The notes under the pieces were generated by a model that was given only the letters and a program-made list of their open reading frames with translations, had not been told where the DNA came from and did not search any database. Shown here one piece after another: positions 38,338 through 48,345 of a DNA stretch of 64,000 bases. The stretch spans positions 124,001 through 188,000 of the forward strand of contig NZ_JARVKY010000017.1 of the NCBI RefSeq assembly GCF_029813785.1, read 5' to 3'. Numbering within the stretch: the stretch's first letter is position 1; each line of letters starts with the position of its first letter. Origin of the DNA: Streptomyces sp. DH41. GTDB lineage: Bacteria > Actinomycetota > Actinomycetes > Streptomycetales > Streptomycetaceae. The position numbers and the translations under genes were made by a program.

Positions 38338-40051
38338 ACTGTCCCGCCCCGCCTACGCCGACCTGTTCGGCCCGACCACCGGCGACCGCGTCCGCCTCGC
38401 CGACACCGACCTCCTCGTCGAGATCGAGGAGGACCGCTCGGGCGGCCCGGGCCGCTCCGGAGACGAAGCCGTCTTCGGCGGCGGCAAGGTGCTGCGCGAG
38501 TCCATGGGCCAGTCCCGTGCCACCCGCGCCGACGGCGCCCCCGACACCGTCATCACCGGCGCCTTGATCATCGACCACTGGGGCGTCGTCAAGGCCGACA
38601 TCGGCATCCGTGACGGCCGGATCACCGGCATCGGAAAGTCCGGCAACCCGGACACCATGGACGGCGTCCACCCCGACCTCGTCATCGGCCCCGAGACGGA
38701 GGTCATCGCGGGCAACGGCAAGATCGTCACCGCGGGCGGCATCGACACCCACGTCCACTTCATCGCGCCGGCCGCCGTCGACGAGGCCCTCGCCTCCGGT
38801 GTCACCACCCTCATCGGCGGCGGCACGGGACCGGCCGAGGGCAGCAAGGCGACCACCGTCACCCCCGGCTCCTGGCACCTCGCGCGCATGTTCGCCGCCC
38901 TGGAGGCCAGCCCCGTCAACATCGGCTTCCTGGGCAAGGGCAGCACCATGTCCAAGGAGTCCATGCGCGACCAACTGCGGGCCGGCATCCTCGGCTTCAA
39001 GATCCACGAGGACTGGGGCGCCACCCCCGCCGTCATCTCGGCCTGCCTGGACGTCTGCGAGGAGTCCGGCGTCCAGCTCGCCGTCCACACCGACACCCTC
39101 AACGAGGCCGGATTCGTCGGCGACACCTTCGACGCCGTGGCCGGCCGCACCCTGCACGCCTTCCACGTCGAGGGCGCCGGCGGCGGCCACGCACCTGACA
39201 TGATCACGGCGGTCTCGCTGCCCAACATGCTGCCGGCGTCCACCAACCCGACCCGGCCGCACACCGTCAACACCGTCGAGGAGCACCTCGACATGCTGAT
39301 GGTCTGTCACCACCTCAACCCCGCCGTCCCCGAGGACCTGGCCTTCGCGGAGTCCCGCATCCGGCCCAGCACCATCGCGGCCGAGGACATCCTGCACGAC
39401 ATGGGAGCGATCTCCATCATGTCGTCGGACGCCCAGGCCATGGGCCGCATCGGAGAGGTGATCCTGCGGACCTGGCAGACCGCGCACGCGATGAAGCGGC
39501 GCCGGGGCTTCCTGCCCGGCGACACCCGCGCCGACAACCTGCGGGCCCGTCGCTATGTCGCCAAGTACACCATCAACCCCGCCGTCGCCCAGGGCATCGA
39601 CCACGAGGTCGGCTCCGTCGAGACCGGCAAGCTCGCCGACCTGGTGCTGTGGGACCCGCGGTTCTTCGGTGTGAAGCCGCAGGTGGTACTCAAGGGCGGT
39701 CAGATCGCGTACGCGCAGGTCGGCGACGCCAACGCCTCCATCCCCACCCCGCAGCCCGTCCTGCCACGCCCGATGTTCGGCGCGCTCGGCACGGCGCCCG
39801 CCGCCAACTCGGTCGCCTTCGTGGCCCAGGCGACCATCGACGACGGGCTCCCGGGACGCCTCGGGCTCGGGCGGGAGTTCGTGCCCATCCGGTCGACCCG
39901 CGGCCGTACCAAGGCGGACATGCGGCAGAACGACGCCCTGCCGCGCGTCGAGGTCGCCGCGGACTCCTTCGCGGTGACCATCGACGGCGAGCTCGTCGAA
40001 CCCGCACCCGTCGCCGAACTGCCGCTCGCGCAGCGGTATTTCCTCTTCTGA
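38330..40051 (+). CDS. ureC: Urease subunit alpha (catalytic)
   Basis: A 573-residue nickel amidohydrolase. Nickel and active-site segments are present: GGIDTHVHFI (two His), the carbamylated Lys in IGFLGKGS, FKIHEDWGATP, LAVHTDTLNE, the flap MVCHHLNP, and MSSDAQAMGR (Asp ligand). ATG 38330 has GGAGGTG (38317-38323) inside ureB. The length and all ligands are intact, so it should be active once loaded by UreD, UreF and UreG. Confidence 0.98.
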   Translation: MPELSRPAYADLFGPTTGDRVRLADTDLLVEIEEDRSGGPGRSGDEAVFGGGKVLRESMGQSRATRADGAPDTVITGALIIDHWGVVKADIGIRDGRITGIGKSGNPDTMDGVHPDLVIGPETEVIAGNGKIVTAGGIDTHVHFIAPAAVDEALASGVTTLIGGGTGPAEGSKATTVTPGSWHLARMFAALEASPVNIGFLGKGSTMSKESMRDQLRAGILGFKIHEDWGATPAVISACLDVCEESGVQLAVHTDTLNEAGFVGDTFDAVAGRTLHAFHVEGAGGGHAPDMITAVSLPNMLPASTNPTRPHTVNTVEEHLDMLMVCHHLNPAVPEDLAFAESRIRPSTIAAEDILHDMGAISIMSSDAQAMGRIGEVILRTWQTAHAMKRRRGFLPGDTRADNLRARRYVAKYTINPAVAQGIDHEVGSVETGKLADLVLWDPRFFGVKPQVVLKGGQIAYAQVGDANASIPTPQPVLPRPMFGALGTAPAANSVAFVAQATIDDGLPGRLGLGREFVPIRSTRGRTKADMRQNDALPRVEVAADSFAVTIDGELVEPAPVAELPLAQRYFLF

Positions 40052-40059
40052 GCGCCGAC

Positions 40060-40734
40060 ATGAGCCGCGCGACACTGCTCGTCCTCGCGGACGGCCGCTT
40101 CCCCGCCGGAGGGCACGCCCACTCCGGCGGGGCGGAGGCCGCCGTCCGGGCGGGACACATCACCGACGCCGCGAGCCTGGAGGAGTTCTGCCGGGGACGG
40201 CTGCACACGAGCGGAGCCGTCGCGGCATCCCTCGCGGCAGCCGCGGCCCTCGGCGTCGACCCCGGCGAACTCGACCAGGCCGCGGACGCCCGTACTCCGT
40301 CGCCCGCCCTGCGGGCGGTGGCCCGCAGACTCGGGCGGCAGCTGATGCGGGCCGCCCGTGCCACCTGGCCGCATCCCGAACTCGACGCGTCGGCACGGCG
40401 GTTTCCCAAGGGCGCCCATCAGCCGGTCGTCCTCGGGCTGACCGCCCGGGCGGCCGGGCTGGGGCCGCTGGACGCGGCGTACTGCTCCGCCTACGAGGGG
40501 GTGAGCGGGCCGGCGACGGCCGTGGTGCGGCTGCTCGGCCTCGACCCGTTCGACGCGACCGGCGTGCTCGCGCGGCTCGCGCCCGAGCTGGACCGGGTGG
40601 CCGAGGACGCCGCGGAGGCGGGCCTGCGGGCCGTGACCGAGGGGGCCGACGTGCTGCCCGCGCGGTCCGCGCCGTTGCTGGAGACCGGGGCGGAGGCGCA
40701 CGCCGCCTGGCCTGTGCGGTTGTTCGCCTCGTAG
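40060..40734 (+). CDS. ureF: Urease accessory protein UreF
   Basis: A 224-residue helical protein. It opens LLVLADGRFPAGGHAHSGGAEAAV, the conserved UreF N terminus, and has RRFPKGAHQPVVLG and AYEGVSGPATAVVRLLGLDPFDA. UreF acts with UreD and UreG as the activation complex and is thought to gate UreG GTPase. It starts 8 bp after ureC. Confidence 0.94.
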   Translation: MSRATLLVLADGRFPAGGHAHSGGAEAAVRAGHITDAASLEEFCRGRLHTSGAVAASLAAAAALGVDPGELDQAADARTPSPALRAVARRLGRQLMRAARATWPHPELDASARRFPKGAHQPVVLGLTARAAGLGPLDAAYCSAYEGVSGPATAVVRLLGLDPFDATGVLARLAPELDRVAEDAAEAGLRAVTEGADVLPARSAPLLETGAEAHAAWPVRLFAS

Positions 40735-40739
40735 CGGGT

Positions 40740-40900
40740 TCCGCCCCCGCCGCCCCTTCCCTTTCCCGACCCCCGGGGCTCCGCCCCTTCGACCCCGCCG
40801 GGGGGCCCTGTCCCCTGGACCCCCGTCGGCCTTGACGGTCTCGTCCTCGAACTCCCCCGAAGGGGGCACCCCCGGACGGGCTGAACACAGCCGGCCTCAG
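40740..40900. repeat. GC-rich intergenic repeat-like segment inside the ure operon
   Basis: The 186-bp ureF-ureG gap is the only sizeable gap in the operon. It holds C-rich runs (CCCCCGGGGCTCCGCCCC, CCCCGCCGGGGGGCCCTG) and a hairpin TCCCCCGAAGGGGG. From general knowledge, sequences of this flavour recur in many Streptomyces intergenic regions. ureG's own AAGGAG follows it. Confidence 0.5.
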
Positions 40901-40920
40901 TTCTTGTAAGGAGTCGCAGC

Positions 40921-41582
<662 letters not shown>

Positions 41583-41595
<13 letters not shown>

Positions 41596-42353
41596 CCGCG
41601 CCGGGCGGGGTGCGCGCGAGGGCGAGCATCGTCGCGCGGGGCGACGGGCGGGGCGGCACCGCCCTGCCCGTGCTGGAGGGCGAGGGGCCGCTGGCGGTGC
41701 GGCGGACCCGGGGCGGTGGCGCCGAGGCCCGGGTCATGCTGGTCGGCGCGATGAGCGGGCCGCTCGGCGGCGACCACTTCTCGGTGGACGCCGAGGCGGC
41801 CCCGGGCGCCCGGCTGCGGGTGGGCTCGGCCGCCGCCACCCTCGCCCTGCCGGGGCAGGACAAGGCCGGGGCCCGTTACGACGTCCGGCTCACCGTCGGC
41901 GACGACGCCGCACTGCACTGGCTGCCCGAACAGCTGATCTCCGCGCACGGCAGTGAGCTGTGCGTCACCACACGCGCCGACCTCGCCGCCACCGGGCGTC
42001 TCCTGCTGCGCGAGGAACAGGTGCTCGGACGGTCCGGCGAGGAACCGGGGCGGCTCACCAGCCGTCTGACCGTGCGGATCGCGGGCCGGTGTGTGCTCGA
42101 CCAGGAACTGGCCTGCGGGCCCGGTGCCCCGGGCGGCTGGGACGGCCCCGCCGGGCTCGCGGGACACCGTGCCGTGGGCCAGCTCGTCGTCGTACGCCCG
42201 GAGTTCGCCGCCGAACCCCCGAAGGCGCGCACCCTCGCTCAGGGCGCGGCCGTGATGCCGCTCGCCGGGCCCGCCGCGCTGGTGACGGCCGTGGCGCCGG
42301 ACGGTCTGCGGCTGCGGCGGCTGCTGGACGAGGCCTCGGCCGCGCTGGGCTGA
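41583..42353 (+). CDS. ureD: Urease accessory protein UreD (UreH)
   Basis: A 256-residue beta-rich scaffold protein. GPLGGDHFSVDAEAAPGARLRVGSAAATLALPG contains the family's GGDxxxxxxxxxxGA pattern, followed by ALHWLPEQLISAHGSEL. It binds apo-urease and recruits UreF and UreG. ATG 41583 (MDG) or 41592 (MTAPGG) may start it. It is the last gene of the operon. Confidence 0.93.
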
Positions 42354-42482
42354 GAGTGCGCCAACCGAACGTTCTACTCCGTTTATCGGATTGGCAAAGA
42401 AGTAGTACCGCCTCTGTTCTCAGGGAACGCACAGCCGCGAGGATCCCCGTACTTGTCGCGAACACGTACGGGGAGGCCCCTC

Positions 42483-44096
42483 TTGAGGAAGAGCAGACTG
42501 CGGCGCGGGGCGGTGGCGTTCGGCTCGGCCGGAGCGCTGGTCACCGCCACCCTGATGGCGAGCGTCGTCTCGGTGCCGGCCGCGAGCGCCGCCCCGGCCA
42601 CGGGGCACGGGCACGGGAAGGGCTGGGACCGGGAGGCCCGCGGCGCGGCCATCGCCGCGGCCCGCGCCGCGAAGGCCGGCGTCGACTGGCAGGACTGCCC
42701 CGCCGACTGGAACCTGCCCAAGCCCATCCAGTGCGGCTACGTCACGGTGCCGCTCGACTACGCCAAGCCGTTCGGCAAGCAGATCGAGATAGCCGTCGAC
42801 CGCGTCGGCAACACCGGCACGAAGGCGGAACGCCAGGGCGCGCTCATCTACAACCCCGGCGGCCCGGGCGGCTCCGGACTGCGTTTCCCGGCCCGCGTCA
42901 CCGGCAAGAGCGCGGTCTGGGCCGACGCGGCCAAGGCCTACGACTTCGTCGGCTTCGACCCGCGCGGCGTCGGCAAGTCCGCGCCCATCTCCTGCGTCGA
43001 CCCGCGGGAGTTCGTCAAGGCACCCAAGATGGACCCCGTGCCCGGCTCCGAGGCCGACAAGCGCGCCCAGCGAGAGCTCGCCCGCGAGTACGCCGAGGGC
43101 TGCCACGAACGCAGCGGCGAGATGCTCCCTCACATGACCACGCCGAACACCGCGCGCGACCTGGACGTCGTCCGCGCCGCCCTCGGCGAGAGGAAGCTCA
43201 ACTTCCTCGGCGTCTCCTACGGCACCTACCTCGGCGCCGTCTACGGCACCCTCTTCCCGGACCACGTGCGCCGGATGGTCCTCGACAGCGTCGTCAACCC
43301 GTCCCGTGACAAGATCTGGTACCAGGCCAACCTGGACCAGGACGTCGCCTTCGAGAAGCGCTGGAGGGACTGGCAGGACTGGGTCGCGAAGCACGACGCC
43401 ACCTTCCACCTCGGCGACACGCGCGCCGAGGTCCAGGAGCGGTGGCTCGAGCTGCGCGCCACCGCGAAGAAGGAGCCGCTCGGCGGGGTCGTCGGCCCGG
43501 CGGAACTGATCTCCTTCTTCCAGAGCGCCCCGTACTACGACTCCGCGTGGGCACCGGTCGCGACCGTCTTCAGCGAGTACGTCGCCGGTGACACCCAGGC
43601 CCTCGTCGACGCCGCCGCCCCCGACCTCTCCGACACCGCCGGCAACGCCTCCGCGGAGAACGGCAACGCCGTCTACACCGCCGTCGAGTGCGCCGACGCC
43701 AAGTGGCCCACCGACTGGCGCACGTGGGACCGGGACAACACCCGGCTGCACCGCGACCACCCGTTCATGACCTGGGCCAACGCCTGGATGAACCTGCCGT
43801 GCGCCACCTGGCCGGTCAAGCAGCGGACCCCGGTGGACGTGAAGAGCGGCAAGGGGCTTCCGCCGGTGCTGATCGTCCAGTCCGAACGGGACGCGGCCAC
43901 CCCGTACGCGGGCGCCGTCGAACTGCACCAGCGGTTCAGGGGATCGCGCCTGATCACCGAGCGGGACGCCGGGTCCCACGGTGTCACCGGCCTGGTCAAC
44001 CCGTGCGTCAACGACCGGGTGGACACCTACCTGCTCACCGGCGAGGTCGACGCCCGCGACGTGACCTGCGCCCCGCACGCCACACCCAAGCCGTAA
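42483..44096 (+). CDS. Secreted tripeptidyl aminopeptidase (Tap/SlpD-like alpha/beta hydrolase)
   Basis: A 537-residue secreted serine peptidase. A twin-basic start and hydrophobic core (AVAFGSAGALVTATLMASVV) end in AASAAP, a signal peptidase I site. The fold has YNPGGPGGSGLRF (oxyanion), FVGFDPRGVGKS, the nucleophile GVSYGTYLGAVYG, Asp in QSERDAATP and His in AGSHGVTG. CVDP and late Cys pairs suggest disulfides. The start is TTG 42483 with GGGGAGG (42470-42476). An upstream TTG (42453) is less likely. Relatives trim tripeptides from secreted proteins. Confidence 0.92.
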   Translation: MRKSRLRRGAVAFGSAGALVTATLMASVVSVPAASAAPATGHGHGKGWDREARGAAIAAARAAKAGVDWQDCPADWNLPKPIQCGYVTVPLDYAKPFGKQIEIAVDRVGNTGTKAERQGALIYNPGGPGGSGLRFPARVTGKSAVWADAAKAYDFVGFDPRGVGKSAPISCVDPREFVKAPKMDPVPGSEADKRAQRELAREYAEGCHERSGEMLPHMTTPNTARDLDVVRAALGERKLNFLGVSYGTYLGAVYGTLFPDHVRRMVLDSVVNPSRDKIWYQANLDQDVAFEKRWRDWQDWVAKHDATFHLGDTRAEVQERWLELRATAKKEPLGGVVGPAELISFFQSAPYYDSAWAPVATVFSEYVAGDTQALVDAAAPDLSDTAGNASAENGNAVYTAVECADAKWPTDWRTWDRDNTRLHRDHPFMTWANAWMNLPCATWPVKQRTPVDVKSGKGLPPVLIVQSERDAATPYAGAVELHQRFRGSRLITERDAGSHGVTGLVNPCVNDRVDTYLLTGEVDARDVTCAPHATPKP

Positions 44097-44115
44097 CGAC
44101 GAGCGGGCACAAGGA

Positions 44116-44144
44116 GGGGGCGGCCGGTCCGACCGGCCGCCCCC
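44116..44144. terminator. Bidirectional terminator
   Basis: A 12-bp GC stem (GGGGGCGGCCGG at 44116-44127 with CCGGCCGCCCCC at 44133-44144) and a 5-base loop TCCGA lie between the convergent peptidase and epimerase genes. Confidence 0.88.
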
Positions 44145-44154
44145 TGCGCCGTCC

Positions 44155-45189
44155 TCATCCCCGCCGGGCCGCCAGCCAGGTGTCCTCCGCCGCGTAGTCG
44201 AAGAGGTCGCCGTACGCCCGAGGCATCTTCGGGTACTCCTCCCGCCAGTCCCGGCCGGCCAGCCGCTCCTCGAGGAAGGCGACCGTCTCCGGCAGGGTCT
44301 CGGCGTACCGGACCACCGGGCGGTAACCCAACTGCCGCTCGGCCGCCGTCATGTCGCACACGACCGGCGTGGGCACGGACCACGGCGTGTCGCCCACCCC
44401 TTCCGCGGGCGGCGGACCGTCCACCAGTACGTCCTCGGCCTCGAAGCCCATCACCGCGTCGATCGCCGCCGCGATCTCCGCCACGGTCGGCGCCTCCGGA
44501 TCGACCGCGTTCAGGACACGCGTGCCCGGTCGCGGGGCGGCCAGCCGGACCAGCTCGGCGATGTTGTGCACGCTCACCGGGTGGAAGCGGCTCGCACCGC
44601 CGTACGCGAGGACACGCCGGCGCCTGCCGTCGAGGACGCGCTTGACGAAGTACAGCTCGCGCGGCGTCCTGCAGTACGGCCCGTGGACCGCGCCCGCGCG
44701 CAGCAGCGTGACGGGCAACCGGTCGCCCGCCGCCAGGAGTTCACGCTCCAGCGCGATCTTGCGAGTGGGGTACGAGGTGTCGCCCGGACGGACCGTGCGC
44801 TGCTCCTCGGTGATCGGCACCGGGTACTCGGGGAAGCCGTCGGGTTCGGTCTGCGTGTCGAAGTTGCGGCCCTTGTCGTCCTCGTAGACCGACATGCTGG
44901 AGATCACCACCGCCGAGCCGACCCGTCCGGCGAGCCGGACCAGCTGCCGCGCGTGCCCCTCACCGAAGGCCACCATGTCCACCAGGACGTCACATCCGTC
45001 ACCCACCGCCGCCGACAGGGCCGTGTCGTCCTCCCGGTCGGCGCGCACCACACGTACGTCCTCGGGCCAGTCCCCGTCCCGCTCGCCGCCCCGCGAGACG
45101 GCCGTCACCTCCCAGCCGTCGCGGGCCAGCGCACCCACCGCCACCCGTCCGATCTGTCCCGTCGCTCCGACCACCACAGCACGTGTCAT
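44155..45189 (-). CDS. NAD(P)-dependent epimerase/reductase (extended SDR)
   Basis: A 344-residue Rossmann protein. The N-terminal dinucleotide motif is VVGATGQIGR (GxxGxxG), SSMSVY is the catalytic Ser strand, and YPTRKIALE is the catalytic YxxxK. LRAGAVHGPYCR and FHPVSVHNIAELV are typical of nucleoside-diphosphate-sugar epimerase-like SDRs. Substrate unknown. Terminated by the shared hairpin at 44116-44144. Confidence 0.88.
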   Translation of the reverse strand: MTRAVVVGATGQIGRVAVGALARDGWEVTAVSRGGERDGDWPEDVRVVRADREDDTALSAAVGDGCDVLVDMVAFGEGHARQLVRLAGRVGSAVVISSMSVYEDDKGRNFDTQTEPDGFPEYPVPITEEQRTVRPGDTSYPTRKIALERELLAAGDRLPVTLLRAGAVHGPYCRTPRELYFVKRVLDGRRRRVLAYGGASRFHPVSVHNIAELVRLAAPRPGTRVLNAVDPEAPTVAEIAAAIDAVMGFEAEDVLVDGPPPAEGVGDTPWSVPTPVVCDMTAAERQLGYRPVVRYAETLPETVAFLEERLAGRDWREEYPKMPRAYGDLFDYAAEDTWLAARRG

Positions 45190-45307
45190 ACGGCGACCGT
45201 AGGCGCACGTCCGGCCGCCCGGCCACTCCCTTCTGCCGACGGCAGACAAGGGGAACCCGGCGGCGGGCAACGGGCAACGAGCCGCCCCGGCGGCGGGCAA
45301 CGGCCCC

Positions 45308-46030
45308 CTAGCGGTGCGGCAGCCGGGGGAACCTCGGGCCCTTCGCGGCCTTCGCCGCCTCCTCGGCCTTCACGTCGGCCGCGTACCGGTCGACGTACTC
45401 CTGCCCGGACAGTGTCAGGACGGCGTACATGATCTCGTCGGTGACGGCGCGCAGCACGGCCTTCTCGCGTTCCAGGCCGGCGTACCGGGAGAAGTCCAGG
45501 GGCTCGCCGAACCGGATCACCACGGGGTGCAGTTTCGGGATCTTCCGCCCCGGCGGCTGCGCCTCGAAGGTGCCGATCATCGCGCAGGGCACGACCGGCA
45601 CGCCGGCCCTGAGCGCCATCACCGCGACGCCGACCTTGCCCTTGTACAGCCGGCCGTCGTGCGAGCGCGTGCCCTCCGGGTAGATGCCGAGCAGCTCGTC
45701 CCTGCCCAGCACGCCGAGTCCCTCGCGGATCGCGGCCTGTCCCGCCTCCTTGCCGGTGCGGTCGACGGGGATCTGCCCGGCACTGCGGAAGAAGAACGCG
45801 GTCAGCCGGCCCTTGAGGCCGGGGCCGGTGAAGTACTCGGCCTTGGCGAGGAAGGTGATGCGGCGTCTGAGCACCGCGGGCATCAGGAAGTGGTCCGAGA
45901 ACGAGAGGTGGTTGCCCGCGACGATCGCCGCCCCCGACGCCGGCACATGGTCCAGACCCTCGATCCGGGGGCGGAAGACCACTCTCAACAACGGGCCCAG
46001 CAGTACGTACTTGAGCACGTAGTAGAACAC
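45308..46030 (-). CDS. 1-acyl-sn-glycerol-3-phosphate acyltransferase (PlsC-like)
   Basis: A 240-residue acyltransferase. The catalytic motif is GNHLSFSDHF (NHxxxxD), IPVDR is motif II, YPEGTRSHDG is motif III (acyl-acceptor binding), and VPVVPCAMIG is motif IV. A membrane-associated N-terminal segment (YVLKYVLLGPLLRVVF) is present. It forms phosphatidic acid or acylates a related lipid. GTG 46030 has GGGAGA upstream. The open frame further upstream has no ribosome binding site. Confidence 0.92.
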   Translation of the reverse strand: MFYYVLKYVLLGPLLRVVFRPRIEGLDHVPASGAAIVAGNHLSFSDHFLMPAVLRRRITFLAKAEYFTGPGLKGRLTAFFFRSAGQIPVDRTGKEAGQAAIREGLGVLGRDELLGIYPEGTRSHDGRLYKGKVGVAVMALRAGVPVVPCAMIGTFEAQPPGRKIPKLHPVVIRFGEPLDFSRYAGLEREKAVLRAVTDEIMYAVLTLSGQEYVDRYAADVKAEEAAKAAKGPRFPRLPHR

Positions 46031-46160
46031 GGTGTGTCTCCCACTCTCCCGGTAGGCACGGCACGGCTCCGCGCCGGACGTCCGCGTCCGGTGATCGATC
46101 GTAGCCCGGACCGCGGCGGTCCGTCCGGGACGGGGGCGGACGCGCTTCGGGGCCCGACGC

Positions 46161-46203
46161 GACGAGCGGGCGGTGGGGTGCGCACCGCACCCCACCGCCC
46201 GCT
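46161..46203 (-). terminator. Terminator after the MHS transporter
   Basis: A perfect 20-bp stem (46161-46180 with 46184-46203) and a 3-base loop begin 11 bp after the transporter stop. It separates this gene from the acyltransferase downstream. Confidence 0.9.
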
Positions 46204-46213
46204 CGACGCGTGG

Positions 46214-47728
46214 TCAGAACTTCGGCGTCGGAGCCTGCGACTCGACCATCTCCGCCGCCTCCTCGTCGGTCTGCACCGAGGGCGGGGAACCTTCGAGGGG
46301 ACGCTGGGCCGTCTCCTTCATGCAGGCCACCGCGATGACACCGACCAGGGCCGCGGCCATCGCGTAGTAGGCCGGCATCATGTCGGAGTCGGTCACGCTG
46401 ATCAGGGCGGTGATGACCAGCGGCGTCGTACCGCCGAACAGGGACGCCGACAGGTTGTAGCCGACCGAGAGGGACCCGTACCGGACGTTGGTCGGGAACA
46501 TCGCCGGGAGCGCCGCCGACATCGTGCCCAGCAGACAGACCAGGGAGAGGCCGAGCATCAGCATGCCGGCCGAGACGGCGAGCAGACTGCCCTCCTGCAC
46601 CAGCACGAAGGCCGGGGCGGACAGCACGAAGAAGCTGATCATGCCGGTCATGAGGAGGGGCTTGCGGCCGAAGCGGTCGGACAGCCGGCCGACCTGGTTG
46701 ATGATCAGCATCAGTACCACCATGGTGGCCACCAGGATCATCAGGCCGTGGCTCTCGCTGTAGTGCAGCTCGTCCGACAGATACGTGGGCATGTAGGACA
46801 GCAGCATGTAGTCGGTGATGTTGTACGCGCCGACGAGCGCGACGCACAGCACCAGCGAGCGCCAGTGCGTGCGGAAGATCTTGGCGAGGTCGCCCCGGGC
46901 CGTGGTCTCCACCGCGGTCGCCGCCTCCGAGATGTGGACGTTGGAGTCCTCCAGCTTCAGGAAGGCGGGCGTGTCGTCCAGCTTCAGCCGCAGATAGATA
47001 CCGACGATGCCGAGCGGCGCCGCGACCAGGAAGGGGATGCGCCAGCCCCAGGCGTCCATGGTGTCGCTGCCGAGCCAGGCCGTGAGGCCGGTGACCAGGC
47101 TCGCGGCGCCGGTGTACCCGGCCAGCGTTCCCAGCTCCAGGAAGCTGCCGAAGAATCCGCGCCGCTTGTCGGGCGCGTACTCGGCGATGAAGGTGGAGGC
47201 ACCGCCGTACTCGCCGCCGGTGGAGAAGCCCTGGAGCAGACGGAAGAGGATCAGCAGGACGGGGGCCCAGAAGCCGATGGAGTCGTAGCTGGGGATGAGC
47301 CCGATGGCGGCTGTGCCGATCGCCATGAGGATCATCGTCAGCGCGAGCACCTTCTTGCGGCCGACCTTGTCACCCATCGGGCCGAAGACCATGCCGCCGA
47401 GCGGGCGCACCAGGAACGCCACGGCGAACGTGGCGAACGAGGAGAGCAACTGCGCGGTGTCACTCCCCGACGGGAAGAACACGCGGCCGATGGTGCCTGC
47501 CAGATAGGCGTAGATGCCGAAGTCGAACCACTCCATGGCGTTGCCGAGAGAGGCGGCCTTCACCGCTCTCTTGACCGCGGCCTCGTCCGTGACGGTGATG
47601 TCCGACCGGCGCAGCCGGGGGTTCTGCCGACGCCTGATCGCCCGGAAGAGAGCCGGGTGGCGGCGGATCGCCGCGGTGTCGGGTTCTTGGCCGTTCTCGG
47701 TGGGGGACGTGGCGGCCTCCCTTTCCAC
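46214..47728 (-). CDS. MFS transporter, metabolite:H+ symporter (ProP-like)
   Basis: A 504-residue protein with twelve predicted helices. The family signatures are NAMEWFDFGIYAYLA in helix 1, the loop 2-3 motif GPMGDKVGRKKVLALT, FRLLQGFSTGGEYGGA in helix 4, and the second-half GRLSDRFGRKPLLM. This is the MHS group, whose members import proline/betaine, citrate, shikimate or alpha-ketoglutarate with protons. The N-terminal 40 residues are cytosolic and Arg-rich. The start is GTG 47728 with AGGAG upstream. Substrate not determinable. Confidence 0.93.
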   Translation of the reverse strand: MEREAATSPTENGQEPDTAAIRRHPALFRAIRRRQNPRLRRSDITVTDEAAVKRAVKAASLGNAMEWFDFGIYAYLAGTIGRVFFPSGSDTAQLLSSFATFAVAFLVRPLGGMVFGPMGDKVGRKKVLALTMILMAIGTAAIGLIPSYDSIGFWAPVLLILFRLLQGFSTGGEYGGASTFIAEYAPDKRRGFFGSFLELGTLAGYTGAASLVTGLTAWLGSDTMDAWGWRIPFLVAAPLGIVGIYLRLKLDDTPAFLKLEDSNVHISEAATAVETTARGDLAKIFRTHWRSLVLCVALVGAYNITDYMLLSYMPTYLSDELHYSESHGLMILVATMVVLMLIINQVGRLSDRFGRKPLLMTGMISFFVLSAPAFVLVQEGSLLAVSAGMLMLGLSLVCLLGTMSAALPAMFPTNVRYGSLSVGYNLSASLFGGTTPLVITALISVTDSDMMPAYYAMAAALVGVIAVACMKETAQRPLEGSPPSVQTDEEAAEMVESQAPTPKF

Positions 47729-47881
47729 GCGCAGCCGCTCCTGGCGGAGTGCTGCTCGGTCGTACGTTTCTCAGGGTCGTACCGTTCCCCCGATCATCCT
47801 GGGTATGGTCGTGACTTCGGTCATGTGGTTGAGCCGATGAGGTGAGCGGCGCGCCGGGCGGCCGATGAGTACGCTTCGCCC

Positions 47882-48337
47882 ATGCGCATCTCCGTCTCCT
47901 CCGACATGGACGAACCCGTCGCTCGCCTCCTGGTCGAGGAACTGCGCGCACGGGGCCACGAGGTGCTGCCCCACGGCGCGCTGCGGCCCGGGGCGGACCC
48001 GCGGTGGGCGGTGTGCTCACAGCGGGCGGCGCGTGAGGTCGCCGACGGCACGGCCGACCAGGCGGTGGTGTGCTGCTGGACCGGCACGGGCGCGTCGATC
48101 GCCGCCAACAAGATCCCGGGCGTGCGGGCCGCCCTGTGCACCGACGCGTACACCGCTGACGGGGCCCGCCGCTGGAACGACGCCAACGTACTCGCGATCG
48201 GCCTGCGGCTGACCTCGGCGCCGCTGCTGCGGGAGATCCTCGACGCCTGGTTCGCGGGAGGGCCCAGCCAGGACGCCGAGGACCTGGCCAACGTGGCCCA
48301 CGTGGAGCGGCTGGATCGGGACCCGGCCGCTTCGTGA
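47882..48337 (+). CDS. RpiB/LacA/LacB-family sugar-phosphate isomerase
   Basis: A 151-residue protein with RISVSSDMDEPVARLL at the N terminus (RpiB members usually start IAIGSDHAG), VCCWTGTGASIAANKIPGVRAAL (the RpiB anion-hole segment GTGxGxxxAANK) and RRWNDANVLAIGLR. The catalytic Cys position is filled by Cys 65 (VCCWTGTG). It could interconvert ribose-5-P and ribulose-5-P or another aldose/ketose pair. The first motif is divergent, so the substrate may differ. It converges with rocD. Confidence 0.85.
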   Translation: MRISVSSDMDEPVARLLVEELRARGHEVLPHGALRPGADPRWAVCSQRAAREVADGTADQAVVCCWTGTGASIAANKIPGVRAALCTDAYTADGARRWNDANVLAIGLRLTSAPLLREILDAWFAGGPSQDAEDLANVAHVERLDRDPAAS

Positions 48338-48345
48338 CAGCACCT